Assembly: GCF_001458355.1 (NCBI RefSeq)
Contig: NZ_CYSA01000027.1
Coordinates: 62,001-126,000 of the forward strand
Origin: Thalassovita gelatinovora
Lineage (GTDB): Bacteria; Pseudomonadota; Alphaproteobacteria; Rhodobacterales; Rhodobacteraceae
Reading direction: 5' to 3'
DNA length: 64,000 nucleotides
This document shows, piece by piece, positions 1-7,548 of the stretch (position 1 is its first letter; each line of letters begins with the position of its first letter). The position numbers and the translations under genes are program-made. Below the pieces are notes generated by a model. That model did no database searches and had not been told where the DNA came from. It worked only from the letters and a program-made list of their open reading frames with translations.

Positions 1-10
1 TCCGCCGCCT

Positions 11-178
11 TCAATCTTCTTCCAAGTCGCTGAAAACGCCGAGAGCCACGTCTTCCCAATACGACCCACAAATGAAGCAGTATTCGCTTCCCTCTTCAGG
101 AACCGCGCCGCACTCGCAAAAGTCGCCCTTTGCCTCGGCCAATATTTCCTCGGCTTCGCAGACACGTACCTTCGGCAT
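11..178 (-). CDS. Small zinc-ribbon phage protein
   Basis: This is a 55-residue acidic protein with a zinc-ribbon layout: a CxC pair (C21, C23) and a CxxC pair (C34, C37). The start at 178 is chosen because a G-rich ribosome site (GGGGGAATTTGAAG) lies directly before ATG. It lies downstream of the large terminase, in the place where Mu-like phages sometimes carry a short gene before the portal gene. The annotated terminase frame runs 83 bases into it, which is odd (see the terminase entry). Function is unknown; a structural or DNA/RNA-binding zinc knuckle is a guess. Confidence 0.6.
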   Translation of the reverse strand: MPKVRVCEAEEILAEAKGDFCECGAVPEEGSEYCFICGSYWEDVALGVFSDLEED

Positions 179-1853
179 CTTCAAATTCCCCCCGCAGCCT
201 TGCGCCAAGCGGGGGGCGCCACCAGCTGCGCGTAGGCGCGTCGTCGCCATCCGTCGGGAGGGCACCGTTGTGGCCCTGTGAAGACGTGTTCACGCCGCGA
301 TAGTCGTATTCGACGTAATCCTGCCGGCTGGCGAAATACCCCAGCGCGCAAGCGACTGCGCTGTCGCCGTGCCGGTCGAACCCGTCCGATCCCTTGAAGC
401 GGAAATCGCGCGGCACCCGGATGATGCCATCCACGAATTGCAACGCCTGGTGATCGGCCAGCACGTCGGCATGCTTGGGCAGAACCACGGTCTTGTCGCC
501 AAACGCCTCGATATAGGGCGGCATTTCCAGCTCGTACCACTGCCGGGAAAAGGCGACTTCGATAATGCGCGATCCGTAGCGCTGCGCGGCTTTCTCGGCC
601 AGGTAGGCGCCGTTGCCGGTTTTATCGAGCGCGCCTTTAGCGAAATTCGGAATGCGATCGCAGATGTAGAACAGGATGTCGCGCTGCTGATCGAACGGAA
701 TATTGCGCAGTTCCACCACCAGCTTGACCCGACGCACCAGATCTTCGCCCAGCTCATAAATCACGATGTCGGTGACATCGCCGGAACGCGCGAAGTCCTC
801 GCCCATGAAATGCTGCCGGTTCTCGTCAAGCCGTTTAAGCACCGGTTTAAGGGTGGTTTCACACCAGTCCTTGGCCTTGCGAATGCGCTCTTCGTCCGGT
901 GCGTTCTTGAAATCATCGCCCTGGGCCCAGCGTTCCACGGGAATGCCACCGGCCATGACCGCCTCGATCTGGACGCGGGTCAGTGCTGCGCCTTCCATCT
1001 CGGCCGGGATCGCGTCCAGCTCCTGACGCATGGCGGCGGTGCGGGAACCATAGGAGCTGCGGATCTGCGCTTCCCATTTGTCCTGGGCGTCCTGTGACCA
1101 TTCCTTGCCGCGCATCAGGCAGACGCGCTGGTAAAGACCGTTTTCAACAGCCTTTGAAAACGGGATGAAATGGACCTTAAAGGGGTTCTTGCCGGCCTTG
1201 GCCTCGCGGATCAGCTCGTTGAAGGCGTTCAGCACCCCGTTATGGGTCGAAATCACCCGCACCTTGCCGCCCCAGATCAGCAGCGCGTTCACCGCGTCGA
1301 TGACTTCTCGGACGTTCTTGTGGAACGCCGCCTCGTCGATCACCACGACGCCCTGAAGGCCTCGGATGTTGGCCGGGTTGGAACTCAGCGCCTCGACCCG
1401 GAAGCCGCTGTTGAAGGTGACGCGATAGGCGGTGATGCCCTTCGAGGTGCCGTCTTCGCGTTCGTCCTTGAAGATGAACTCTTCGATCTGGTGCAGCTCG
1501 CCCGCGATTATCTTGGCGAAATGCGCCACGTAGCCGATGAATTCGCGGCCCTTGTCCTTGGTGTCGCCGATGTAGAACACGTTCGACCCACCTGCCTTGC
1601 GGCTGGCGGCGGCGATCAGCGTGTCGTCCAGTGCTTCGGCAAAGGTGATGCCGGTACGGCGGCCTTTCTCGGCAAGCTTCAGGTCTGACTGATCCTCCAG
1701 CCAGTCCTTTTGGTGCTGCATGAGGATGCCATCGGCCAGCGGGTCCAGATCTTCGGGGATCTGCGCACCACGCGGTAATTCCTCCGGCAGCGCCGCCGGG
1801 TCGCGCGTCAGGATCGGTTCGGCGGGGACAAGATGGCTCTCTGTGTCGGTCAT
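96..1853 (-). CDS. Mu gp28-like terminase large subunit
   Basis: This 585-residue protein is a phage DNA-packaging ATPase/nuclease of the Mu gp28 type. The visible elements are a degenerate Walker A (GRRTGIT, residues 64-70), a Walker B with catalytic acids (VVVIDEAAF, 169-177) and acidic nuclease-type motifs (GEDFARSGDVTD near 351-362; GFDRHGDSA near 491-499). It follows the gp27-like small subunit and DUF6527. After about residue 540 the frame becomes Arg/Gly-rich and overlaps the next gene. Another frame over the same bases reads AYAQLVAPPAWRKAAGGI and stops at 181, exactly before the next ATG, so a recent frameshift near base 235 is possible. The start has no clear ribosome site. Confidence 0.88.
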   Translation of the reverse strand: MTDTESHLVPAEPILTRDPAALPEELPRGAQIPEDLDPLADGILMQHQKDWLEDQSDLKLAEKGRRTGITFAEALDDTLIAAASRKAGGSNVFYIGDTKDKGREFIGYVAHFAKIIAGELHQIEEFIFKDEREDGTSKGITAYRVTFNSGFRVEALSSNPANIRGLQGVVVIDEAAFHKNVREVIDAVNALLIWGGKVRVISTHNGVLNAFNELIREAKAGKNPFKVHFIPFSKAVENGLYQRVCLMRGKEWSQDAQDKWEAQIRSSYGSRTAAMRQELDAIPAEMEGAALTRVQIEAVMAGGIPVERWAQGDDFKNAPDEERIRKAKDWCETTLKPVLKRLDENRQHFMGEDFARSGDVTDIVIYELGEDLVRRVKLVVELRNIPFDQQRDILFYICDRIPNFAKGALDKTGNGAYLAEKAAQRYGSRIIEVAFSRQWYELEMPPYIEAFGDKTVVLPKHADVLADHQALQFVDGIIRVPRDFRFKGSDGFDRHGDSAVACALGYFASRQDYVEYDYRGVNTSSQGHNGALPTDGDDAPTRSWWRPPLGARLRGEFEDAEGTCLRSRGNIGRGKGRLLRVRRGS

Positions 1854-1927
1854 GGAAAAACTTTGCAGAAAGCGACGAAACTGACAGAGTTGCCGGATTG
1901 GATTTTCAGAACAGCGGGAATGAAAGC

Positions 1928-2407
1928 ATGATTGATATTGCGACGATCACCGCCGTCCTCGGGGCGGCAAGTGCAGGGGCCAGTGCCACGGGGCAGGCGG
2001 TTGATGTTGTCGGCAAGCTTAAGAACCTTGTCGGCTCCAAAGATGATAGCGAAGCCAAAGCGCTTGCGGGAGAACTCGCGGACCAGCTTTACCAGGTGAG
2101 GATCGCCAATCTCGAGGTCGTAACCCAGCTTCAAGACTTGCAGCGGCAGGCAGAGAAAGAAGACGAATTCAAACAAACGCGAGCGCTTTATGCACCGTTC
2201 AAATTGCCCCAAGGCGGCAAGGTTTTGAAACTCAAGCAAGGCGTCGATGACGCCTCTGAACATTGGGAACTCATCTGCCCGATCTGCGCGGTGAACAACC
2301 AAAAAATCGTCCCTCTTCAGGGCAGCTCCGATCATTTCGATCTCAAATGCGCGAACTGCAACTCGGTATTTCCGAATGTCACCTGGGACACAGCAGAGGT
2401 CTACTGA
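1928..2407 (+). CDS. Plus-strand moron, C-terminal zinc ribbon
   Basis: This 159-residue protein lies on the opposite strand to all neighbouring phage genes, between the large terminase and DUF6527, which is how morons are placed. It has a small Ala/Gly-rich hydrophobic N terminus (residues 1-30), a charged helical middle likely to form a coiled coil (about 45-90), and a C-terminal zinc ribbon with CPIC and CANC pairs. An in-frame start at 1898 is possible, but ATG 1928 gives the better N terminus. I do not recognise the family. An antisense frame over the same bases lacks protein-like features. Confidence 0.65.
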   Translation: MIDIATITAVLGAASAGASATGQAVDVVGKLKNLVGSKDDSEAKALAGELADQLYQVRIANLEVVTQLQDLQRQAEKEDEFKQTRALYAPFKLPQGGKVLKLKQGVDDASEHWELICPICAVNNQKIVPLQGSSDHFDLKCANCNSVFPNVTWDTAEVY

Positions 2408-2421
2408 ACTGGTCGTGAGCA

Positions 2422-2718
2422 TCACGCCTCCTCCCAATACCCGTCGCGCAGCCAGCCATGCCAGCCGCAGTCGAGGCGGTTAACGGAGGGTGAAAGCGTC
2501 GGGTCGGCGACCGACCCGTTCCAGTTCCAGCTGGGGCTGTCGGCCGGCTTCACGTCGATCCCGACCTTGATCCGCACCAGCCCGCCGCAGCCGCAGGGGC
2601 AGAAGAACCACAGGATCGCCTCGTCGGTCGCGCCCTTGGTCAGGTCAAAATGCGTGGCGCCGGGATGTTGCGAGGCGCGGAATGCATCCGGGTTCGGGAA
2701 ATGGATGGCGCGGATCAT
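2422..2718 (-). CDS. DUF6527 family phage protein
   Basis: This 98-residue protein carries the FFCPCGCGG motif (about residues 38-46) and the late NWNGSVADPTLSPSV segment that I associate with DUF6527, a small family common in phage packaging modules. The clustered cysteines suggest metal binding. It overlaps the gp27-like gene by four bases (ATGA) and so belongs to the terminase operon. The biochemical role of the family is not known to me. Confidence 0.75.
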   Translation of the reverse strand: MIRAIHFPNPDAFRASQHPGATHFDLTKGATDEAILWFFCPCGCGGLVRIKVGIDVKPADSPSWNWNGSVADPTLSPSVNRLDCGWHGWLRDGYWEEA

Positions 2719-3281
2719 GTTTTCAGCCCCAGGAACTTGTTGCGCATGAGCGCGATCCGCTCTTCGCTCATCCCCGCCTCGGTCACCGCTTCCTCGAACC
2801 GTTCGGCGGCGTCGGCCTCGGCCGCTTCTCGAGCCTCGCGGGCGACGCGCTTGCGCTCATCGTCCAGCAACTTCTCGCGCATGCCGGAACTGGCCATGAG
2901 GTCCTTCAGCATCCGCCCGAGGGCCATCAGGTCCTTGGGCTCCAGATGGCCGTCTTCCTCGCGCACACTCTGGATCATGTGGACCGCGCTGGTGGCGATC
3001 ATCTGCATCAGCACCTTGTGCAGCTCGCCCTCGCCTTCGATGTCCATGTCCGACAGCAGCGTCTCGGCGATCTGGAAGGCTTCGCGCTGGTCTTTGAGCG
3101 CTTTGGAAAACTTGCCGACCGCCGTCTTGCCCACGGTGATCTCCAGCCCTTCCTCCTGAAGGCGGAAGTTCAGCGCTTCGGTGACGTCGAGGATGTCGCC
3201 AAAGCCGCGTGTCTCCAGTTCTTCCTTGAGCCACTTGCGAAGCTCGGCAGGCAGCAGATCCAGTTTGGCGGGTGTGGGCAT
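2715..3281 (-). CDS. Mu gp27-like protein (DUF3486)
   Basis: This 188-residue, highly charged helical protein is predicted to be the small terminase partner of gp28. The N terminus has an LLPAELRKWLKEEL segment followed by a small HTH-like stretch, as in DUF3486 proteins, and the C-terminal half is coiled-coil-like (KRVAREAREAAEADAAERF). Length and position, just before DUF6527 and the large subunit, match the family. Small terminase subunits bind the phage packaging site; that role is inferred from family and position. Confidence 0.82.
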   Translation of the reverse strand: MPTPAKLDLLPAELRKWLKEELETRGFGDILDVTEALNFRLQEEGLEITVGKTAVGKFSKALKDQREAFQIAETLLSDMDIEGEGELHKVLMQMIATSAVHMIQSVREEDGHLEPKDLMALGRMLKDLMASSGMREKLLDDERKRVAREAREAAEADAAERFEEAVTEAGMSEERIALMRNKFLGLKT

Positions 3282-3284
3282 GGC

Positions 3285-3584
3285 TCAGCTCCCCGGCCGG
3301 GGACGCTGAATACCGGGATGCCGCGCGATGCCCTGCGCCACCTCGATCCCGCGCAAGGTGGCGGTGACCACGATGAAGCCACCGTGATCTTCGGTCGTGA
3401 TCAATCCCTGCTCTTGCAGCCAGGTAATTTCGCCCGCGACCTGATCACGCGTAAAGGCGATGCCCAGCGGATGCAGCAGCTGGGCGATCATTGAAACGTT
3501 CGAGGTGTATTTGGGGGCATCTTCCAACAGGCGCAGAATTGCGATGCGGGCATGTTCGCGCAGGGTTTCCTGGTAACTGCTCAT
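3285..3584 (-). CDS. VpaChn25_0724-like phage protein (gp26 position)
   Basis: This 99-residue protein has the winged-helix-like pattern of VpaChn25_0724 family phage proteins: an N-terminal HARIAILRLLEDAPKYTSN, a central RDQVAGEITWLQEQGLIT and a C-terminal RGIEVAQG..HPGIQRPRP tail. It occupies the Mu gp26 position between DUF2730 and the gp27-like gene and overlaps the DUF2730 gene by four bases. Its role in packaging or DNA binding is inferred. Confidence 0.8.
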   Translation of the reverse strand: MSSYQETLREHARIAILRLLEDAPKYTSNVSMIAQLLHPLGIAFTRDQVAGEITWLQEQGLITTEDHGGFIVVTATLRGIEVAQGIARHPGIQRPRPGS

Positions 3585-3928
3585 TTTCGACCCTCGCTCA
3601 AAAGGTGGTCTTCATGGCGGCTCACAATCGTTTCCAGCCGGCTCATGATTTTCTGGTTTCCCTCCATGATCGCCGACATGGTTTCCATCGTGCCGCTCAT
3701 CCGGGTCAGTTCGATTTGCACCGCATGCAGGTCATCTTTGCCGGGCATGACCTTGACGGTCTGTTCCAGCGACAGGATACGGTTTTCATGCCGATCCATC
3801 CGGTCAGACCCTTCCTTGAACCGCTTGTCAGTGTCCTTCTGGCGGGTCGCGAAGAAGGTCCAGACGATCGCCCCGAGAGAAAGACCAAAACTGGAAAGCT
3901 TCAGAAACACATCGAGATCAAGGGTCAC
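3581..3928 (-). CDS. DUF2730-like phage membrane protein
   Basis: This is a 115-residue protein with one N-terminal transmembrane helix (FGLSLGAIVWTFF) and a long charged helical tail (ENRILSLEQTVKVM onward), the layout of Mu-like DUF2730 proteins. I use the GTG at 3928 because it overlaps the holin stop in a GTGA junction and because the protein-like sequence begins there; the longer open frame upstream is antisense-like Arg-rich sequence. It sits in the lysis module after holin and may act as a spanin-like or holin-accessory protein, which is inference. Confidence 0.75.
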   Translation of the reverse strand: MTLDLDVFLKLSSFGLSLGAIVWTFFATRQKDTDKRFKEGSDRMDRHENRILSLEQTVKVMPGKDDLHAVQIELTRMSGTMETMSAIMEGNQKIMSRLETIVSRHEDHLLSEGRK

Positions 3929-4458
3929 GCCGCGCCGCCTTTCCCGGCCAGCTTGGCGGCGAAGGTGCTGGCGACCGATTTGACGGTGTGACCACCCATG
4001 TAGAGCGACAGGTAAAGCGTGGTCCAAAGCGTCATCGCCTGCCAATCGGCGGGCGGTAAAGCAGTCTTGAAGATGGCATTCAACACATGCAGGATCACGA
4101 TCTGCCAGCCCCAGAGGAACATGGTGAAATACATCCCCAGAGGCCGCCAGGCGCGGACCCATACAGGATCGTTTTTCTCGGCCTCGATCAGGGCGGCCTG
4201 CAGTTCGAGTTCGCGGTTGTAGGTCGCGACCATTTCAGGGGCGATATTCTCGGTCCTCAGGATTGCATCCGTGACGGTCTCCGGATCGGTCGTGGCCAGC
4301 CGATCAAGGTTCACAGGTTCGACGCCGGCACGCGCGGCGATCGCGGCGATGACGTCTTCGGCAAGCTGGGTGTTACCCGCACCGATCTTGCGCGAAAGGA
4401 TATCGCGGACAAAGGGGGCGCCAACGGACGTGGCAAGCGAGATCAGGGCGGCACTCAT
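3925..4458 (-). CDS. 3TM-type phage holin
   Basis: This 177-residue protein matches the 3TM holin layout: a soluble N-terminal half (VGAPFVRDILSRKIG), then the marker NDPVWVRAWRPLGMY before two closely spaced membrane helices (FTMFLWGWQIVILHVLNAIF and a Trp/Leu/Tyr-rich segment). Such proteins permeabilise the inner membrane and let the endolysin reach the wall. It abuts the lysozyme gene (TGATG junction) and overlaps the DUF2730 gene, consistent with a lysis cassette. Confidence 0.8.
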   Translation of the reverse strand: MSAALISLATSVGAPFVRDILSRKIGAGNTQLAEDVIAAIAARAGVEPVNLDRLATTDPETVTDAILRTENIAPEMVATYNRELELQAALIEAEKNDPVWVRAWRPLGMYFTMFLWGWQIVILHVLNAIFKTALPPADWQAMTLWTTLYLSLYMGGHTVKSVASTFAAKLAGKGGAA

Positions 4459-5387
4459 CAGATGCTCCTCAGTTTTGCGGCAATTTGGGGGAAACGGTTC
4501 TGGGCCTTAACGGCGATGGCATCGCGGTATTGCCATGCCCGCCAGGCAGCCCAGCCCAGGGCCAGAACCAGAACCGCCGGAACGATCCAGTCGGCATGGG
4601 GCAGACCGGACAGCGCTTCGATTGAACCGTCTGGCATGGGGGCGGCTTCAAACCCGCCTGCGGCAACGGCAGTTGCCGCCGGGGCCGCCGCCTTGGCGCG
4701 GGCGTCGATCATCCGCTGCAGGGTGGACAGCGTCGCCTTGCCGATCACCCCGTCGACGGTCAGGTCGTGATCGCGCTGGAAGGTCTTGACGGCATTGCGC
4801 GAGATACCAGACGGGTCCTTGCCGGGCTCGTATCCGAGCTTTGCGAAAGCTGCCCGGATCGTGGCAATGCGCGCGGGTTCGATCGACACCACGATCCGGG
4901 CCAGTCCGGTGGCAGGCGCATTCGGCTTGGTGACCGGGTAGATACCGAAGCGAAGGATGTCGAATTCGATCTGTCGGCGGCGGGTCAGGCCGGGCAAAAC
5001 CTTGCCGCCGCCCTTGTTCCAGGCGCGCATTTTCGAACCGATCAACCCCCAGTCCTTTACCTGATTGCGCCATACCCGGACCCAACTGGCCCGACCGATC
5101 GCGCCGGTGTTCCACTGAAACAGGGACCCTGCATCAAATTCATTCTGACTGGCTCCGGGCATCGCCTTATTGACGGCCGGTTCATAATTGCGTGCCAGCG
5201 CCAGCCGGGTCAGACGGTCGCTTTCTTTGCGTGAAATCACCATGCCCGGCTTGGGATCGATCACACCTGACGCCTTGGTCAGGCCGGACCCGATGGTCCA
5301 GCGACCAACGGCGTCGCGATAGGCCTTCAGGACTACGCCTTCGAGAAGGTCGAGCGTTGCAATGCCTTTTTCGGAAGTGGTCGCCAT
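4458..5387 (-). CDS. Phage lysozyme (GH24-like) with PG-binding domain and C-terminal TM
   Basis: This 309-residue endolysin hydrolyses peptidoglycan. Residues E16, D25 and T31 have the same spacing (9 and 6) as the Glu-Asp-Thr catalytic set of T4 lysozyme. A peptidoglycan-binding-like domain follows (about residues 180-235, with GISRNAVKTFQRDH and VDGVIGKATLSTL). A hydrophobic helix near the C terminus (WIVPAVLVLALGWAAWRAW) should anchor it in the membrane, which is less usual for an endolysin. ATG 5387 is chosen over an upstream start because AGGGGG precedes it. It is the first gene of the lysis cassette. Confidence 0.88.
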   Translation of the reverse strand: MATTSEKGIATLDLLEGVVLKAYRDAVGRWTIGSGLTKASGVIDPKPGMVISRKESDRLTRLALARNYEPAVNKAMPGASQNEFDAGSLFQWNTGAIGRASWVRVWRNQVKDWGLIGSKMRAWNKGGGKVLPGLTRRRQIEFDILRFGIYPVTKPNAPATGLARIVVSIEPARIATIRAAFAKLGYEPGKDPSGISRNAVKTFQRDHDLTVDGVIGKATLSTLQRMIDARAKAAAPAATAVAAGGFEAAPMPDGSIEALSGLPHADWIVPAVLVLALGWAAWRAWQYRDAIAVKAQNRFPQIAAKLRSI

Positions 5388-5405
5388 GCTGCCCCCTGGA
5401 AATGC

Positions 5406-5424
5406 AAAAGGGGCGGATAGCCCC
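5406..5424 (-). terminator. Possible terminator between the early/middle and lysis genes
   Basis: Read on the minus strand, GGGGC and GCCCC form a five-pair stem around a five-base loop, followed by TTTT. It lies just downstream of the Mor-like gene and 19 bases before the lysozyme start, so it could end the early/middle transcript. The stem is short, so confidence is moderate. Confidence 0.45.
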
Positions 5425-5490
5425 AAGGTTGCATCCAGAATGGCGGGAAAGTCACGCGAGGATCACCCGCAAGCATTTGCGGGGGGCAGG

Positions 5491-5868
5491 TCAGAAAAGC
5501 GGAAGTTGGCGGGGATCGTAGTTGTCCGTCATCTCCGTGCCTTTCAGATAGGCGCGCACGGTGACGTCAGTGACGTGCAGTTTGCGGGCAATTTCCGCAT
5601 TGGACAAGCCCTTTGATTTCATCACCCGCGCCAACCAGCGTTTGGCGACCGGAACGCGGGCTGACAGACGGTGGGCTGCTGCGGCCAGATCAGCCGCCTT
5701 GTCCACGCCAATCACTTGCGCCAGGCGCGACCGCTTGGGGGCGGTGGCCAGATAGAGCTCTGCTCCGCCAAACTGCATCAGGAACTCGAAGGCCAGATCC
5801 GGGCCGAGGATATCGACATAGGTCTCGATATGCGCCGGCGGGCGGGGATATTGCGGGGCGTCAGACAT
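5491..5868 (-). CDS. Mor-like middle transcription activator
   Basis: This 125-residue protein is about the length of Mu Mor (129). Its C terminus has a clear helix-turn-helix (GLSNAEIARKLHVTDVTVRA), and the N-terminal part has the mixed fold-like segment GGAELYLATAPKRS. Mor-type proteins activate the phage middle or late promoter. It is the last gene before the lysis cassette, the usual place. The ATG at 5868 is used; a TTG at 5886 is in frame. Neither start has a strong ribosome site. Confidence 0.75.
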   Translation of the reverse strand: MSDAPQYPRPPAHIETYVDILGPDLAFEFLMQFGGAELYLATAPKRSRLAQVIGVDKAADLAAAAHRLSARVPVAKRWLARVMKSKGLSNAEIARKLHVTDVTVRAYLKGTEMTDNYDPRQLPLF

Positions 5869-5898
5869 GATAGGTAAGTTCGCCAAAGGGCCAGTCCA

Positions 5899-6150
5899 TC
5901 ACTTGCCCCCTTTCGGGCGTCCGCGATGGGTTCGCTTGTCCGGCAGGTTCTGCTCCCAGATGGTCACGACCGTGCCGTCCTTAATCTTGTAGCAAAAGCC
6001 ACCTGCAACGGTGCCTGCTGCCCCGCGCCGCACCGCTTCGTCAACCGTTCTGCCGATCTGGCGGCGGATGACTTCGATATCCATGCCTTCAACCCGCTCC
6101 AGATAGCGGATCACGGCATGATCGGTGACGGGATGCAGCGGCTTTTTCAT
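5899..6150 (-). CDS. Small phage protein of unknown function
   Basis: This 83-residue protein starts at ATG 6150, which overlaps the gemA stop (ATGA). It has an N-terminal helical part (HAVIRYLERVEGMDIEVIRR) and a beta-rich end (GGFCYKIKDGTVVTIWEQN) with a basic tail (RTHRGRPKGGK). The H...R..ER pattern resembles small nuclease-fold proteins such as DUF4258, but I cannot assign it. It lies between gemA and the Mor-like gene in the middle region. Confidence 0.65.
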   Translation of the reverse strand: MKKPLHPVTDHAVIRYLERVEGMDIEVIRRQIGRTVDEAVRRGAAGTVAGGFCYKIKDGTVVTIWEQNLPDKRTHRGRPKGGK

Positions 6151-6596
6151 CAGCGTACCCGCTTGAAATCGAAATCGGCACCGATGCGGCGGGCCCACGC
6201 TTTTAGCGCCTGCACGACATCGTCGATCTGGTGCCAATCGCGCAGCATGTCCACGTCCGCCGGAACGCTCTGCCAGTTGTTCCCGAACTGTTTTCGAATG
6301 AAAGCATTCAGCCCGGCGCGCGACGGATCGTTTAGCGCGCCGGCTTCGCCCAGTTTTGCCCACAGGACATGTATCAGCCGCAGATCGGCACGGGGCGCGG
6401 CCTTTCGCTTTCTGCCGGATTGTGCCTTGAACCCACGCTGTTTCAGGTTGTCCACGACCAGCTTCAGTTCGGCCTCTGTCATATCCACAAGGCTGGACTT
6501 GCCGGTCAACCGGGCCTGCATTTCCTTGCGGGTCTCGGTATCAATTCCCAATTCCCGACAACCAACGAAAATCATCTTGCGCAGCGCATCACTCAT
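6150..6596 (-). CDS. gemA: GemA (Mu gp16) family regulatory protein
   Basis: This 148-residue protein matches the DUF1018/gp16 family: KMIFVGCRELGIDTETRKEM at the N terminus, a central MTEAELKLVVDNLKQRGF, and a C-terminal part containing VPADVDMLRDWHQIDDVVQAL. Mu GemA affects host gene expression and DNA supercoiling. ATG 6596 is used; upstream codons in the open frame overlap a smaller gene. It is translationally overlapped with the genes on both sides. Confidence 0.85.
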   Translation of the reverse strand: MSDALRKMIFVGCRELGIDTETRKEMQARLTGKSSLVDMTEAELKLVVDNLKQRGFKAQSGRKRKAAPRADLRLIHVLWAKLGEAGALNDPSRAGLNAFIRKQFGNNWQSVPADVDMLRDWHQIDDVVQALKAWARRIGADFDFKRVR

Positions 6597-6717
6597 GGCC
6601 GTAGACCCCGCAATAGCTGTCAAGGCCGAAGGCGCGGCCGTTCGGACCACAATAGTCGCAGACGAAAGGGATCAGCGGACCGATCCGGGTTGCCTTCTGG
6701 TAATCAGTCAGTTGCAT
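6589..6717 (-). CDS. 42-residue cysteine-containing phage protein
   Basis: This very short frame starts at ATG 6717 and overlaps the gemA start by eight bases. The translated protein has a CDYCG motif and a later cysteine (SYCGVYGHE at the end), suggesting a partial zinc knuckle. It is supported by the tight overlap with both neighbours and the protein-like composition; no homologue is recognised. Confidence 0.5.
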   Translation of the reverse strand: MQLTDYQKATRIGPLIPFVCDYCGPNGRAFGLDSYCGVYGHE

Positions 6718-6871
6718 GATCGCCCCCCATGATCCGCTGACATTCGACCAGTGCTGCCAGCTCTTCGTCCCGCAGCGGTGTTCCGTCGAGGCGGACGCAG
6801 AGGGCGGAATACAGGTCCCGCACCAACCGCATCAGATGGTCTATTTTGGGCTGCGATCCGGTCTCAGCCAT
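6704..6871 (-). CDS. 55-residue helical phage protein
   Basis: This short frame starts at ATG 6871, overlaps the end of the upstream zinc-ribbon gene by eight bases, and overlaps the 42-residue gene downstream by 14. The product is predicted to be mostly helical (PKIDHLMRLVRDLYSALCVR and DEELAALVECQRIM). The chain of overlaps supports it as a real coupled gene. Function unknown. Confidence 0.5.
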   Translation of the reverse strand: MAETGSQPKIDHLMRLVRDLYSALCVRLDGTPLRDEELAALVECQRIMGGDHATD

Positions 6872-7466
6872 CTGAGCACCTCGCGCAGTGGTCCAACTGA
6901 TCCGGCGTCCGGGTGAAATGCCGCCCGCAAGTGATACAGCGCGCCTGTTCGCTCACATCGGTGATCGCCAGAGCAACTTTGTCGTAGGCGGTCTGGGTCA
7001 GCGGTACGAGAGCCGACGACGGCTGCGGGGCGACTTCTGATGCTTCTTCCTGAATTTCCGATGTGGCGTCATCTTGTTTCATCTGACGCGAATGACGGGC
7101 CCAATGACCTCGCAGTTTGGTCCAGCTTTTGTCGAATTTTTCGGCCACCTCACGCAGCTTCTGTCCTGCCAAAAGCATCTCGAAAGCATCGTCCAGTTCC
7201 GCTTCGGTCCAGGCATCGTCGGAACTATCGGGTGCCGCAGGCGGACTTGAAATCTGTGCGGGGTCGTCTTCGACTTCCTGGTCTGATGTCTCTTCTTCGC
7301 CCGTTGGCACGTCGTCAGTGCTTCCTTGGGACTGACCGTTCAGCATGCCCGCAATTGTGTACGCCATCATTTCATCCGCACAGCGAGCCACCTCAACGGG
7401 CCGCATCTGGAGAACCCGAAAGCCACCGTCGCCCGTCGCTTCTGCGAAAAACTCTTTGTCCAGCAT
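6864..7466 (-). CDS. Acidic phage protein with HTH-like core and zinc ribbon
   Basis: This 200-residue protein starts at ATG 7466 behind a perfect AGGAGG. It has a short N-terminal domain (EFFAEATGDGGFRVLQMR), an acidic low-complexity linker (residues about 45-85), an HTH-like segment (WTEAELDDAFEMLLAG onward, about 86-130), a second linker and a C-terminal zinc ribbon (CITCG and CARC). The combination suggests a DNA-binding early or middle protein. I do not recognise a named family. Confidence 0.7.
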   Translation of the reverse strand: MLDKEFFAEATGDGGFRVLQMRPVEVARCADEMMAYTIAGMLNGQSQGSTDDVPTGEEETSDQEVEDDPAQISSPPAAPDSSDDAWTEAELDDAFEMLLAGQKLREVAEKFDKSWTKLRGHWARHSRQMKQDDATSEIQEEASEVAPQPSSALVPLTQTAYDKVALAITDVSEQARCITCGRHFTRTPDQLDHCARCSDG

Positions 7467-7520
7467 TCTGCCCTCCTGTGGCTGCTCATCAGGCCGGGGC
7501 AACCACGCCCCGACGACACC

Positions 7521-7538
7521 CCCGGCGCTGGCCGGGGA
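7521..7538. terminator. Hairpin between HU gene and next gene
   Basis: CCCCGGC and GCCGGGG form a seven-pair GC-rich stem around GCTG, just after the HU stop codon. There is no T-run on the minus strand, so it may act as an mRNA-stabilising or attenuating hairpin instead of a strong terminator. Confidence 0.35.
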
Positions 7539-7548
7539 TGTTTCGCGT

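Noticed and set aside
369-1097. A 242-codon plus frame inside the terminase
   Set aside because: It is the shadow of a conserved protein on the other strand, common in GC-rich DNA.
1850-2437. A 195-codon minus-strand frame across the plus-strand moron
   Set aside because: It is antisense to a frame with coiled-coil and paired-cysteine features, has no recognisable domain, and no ribosome site at its start.
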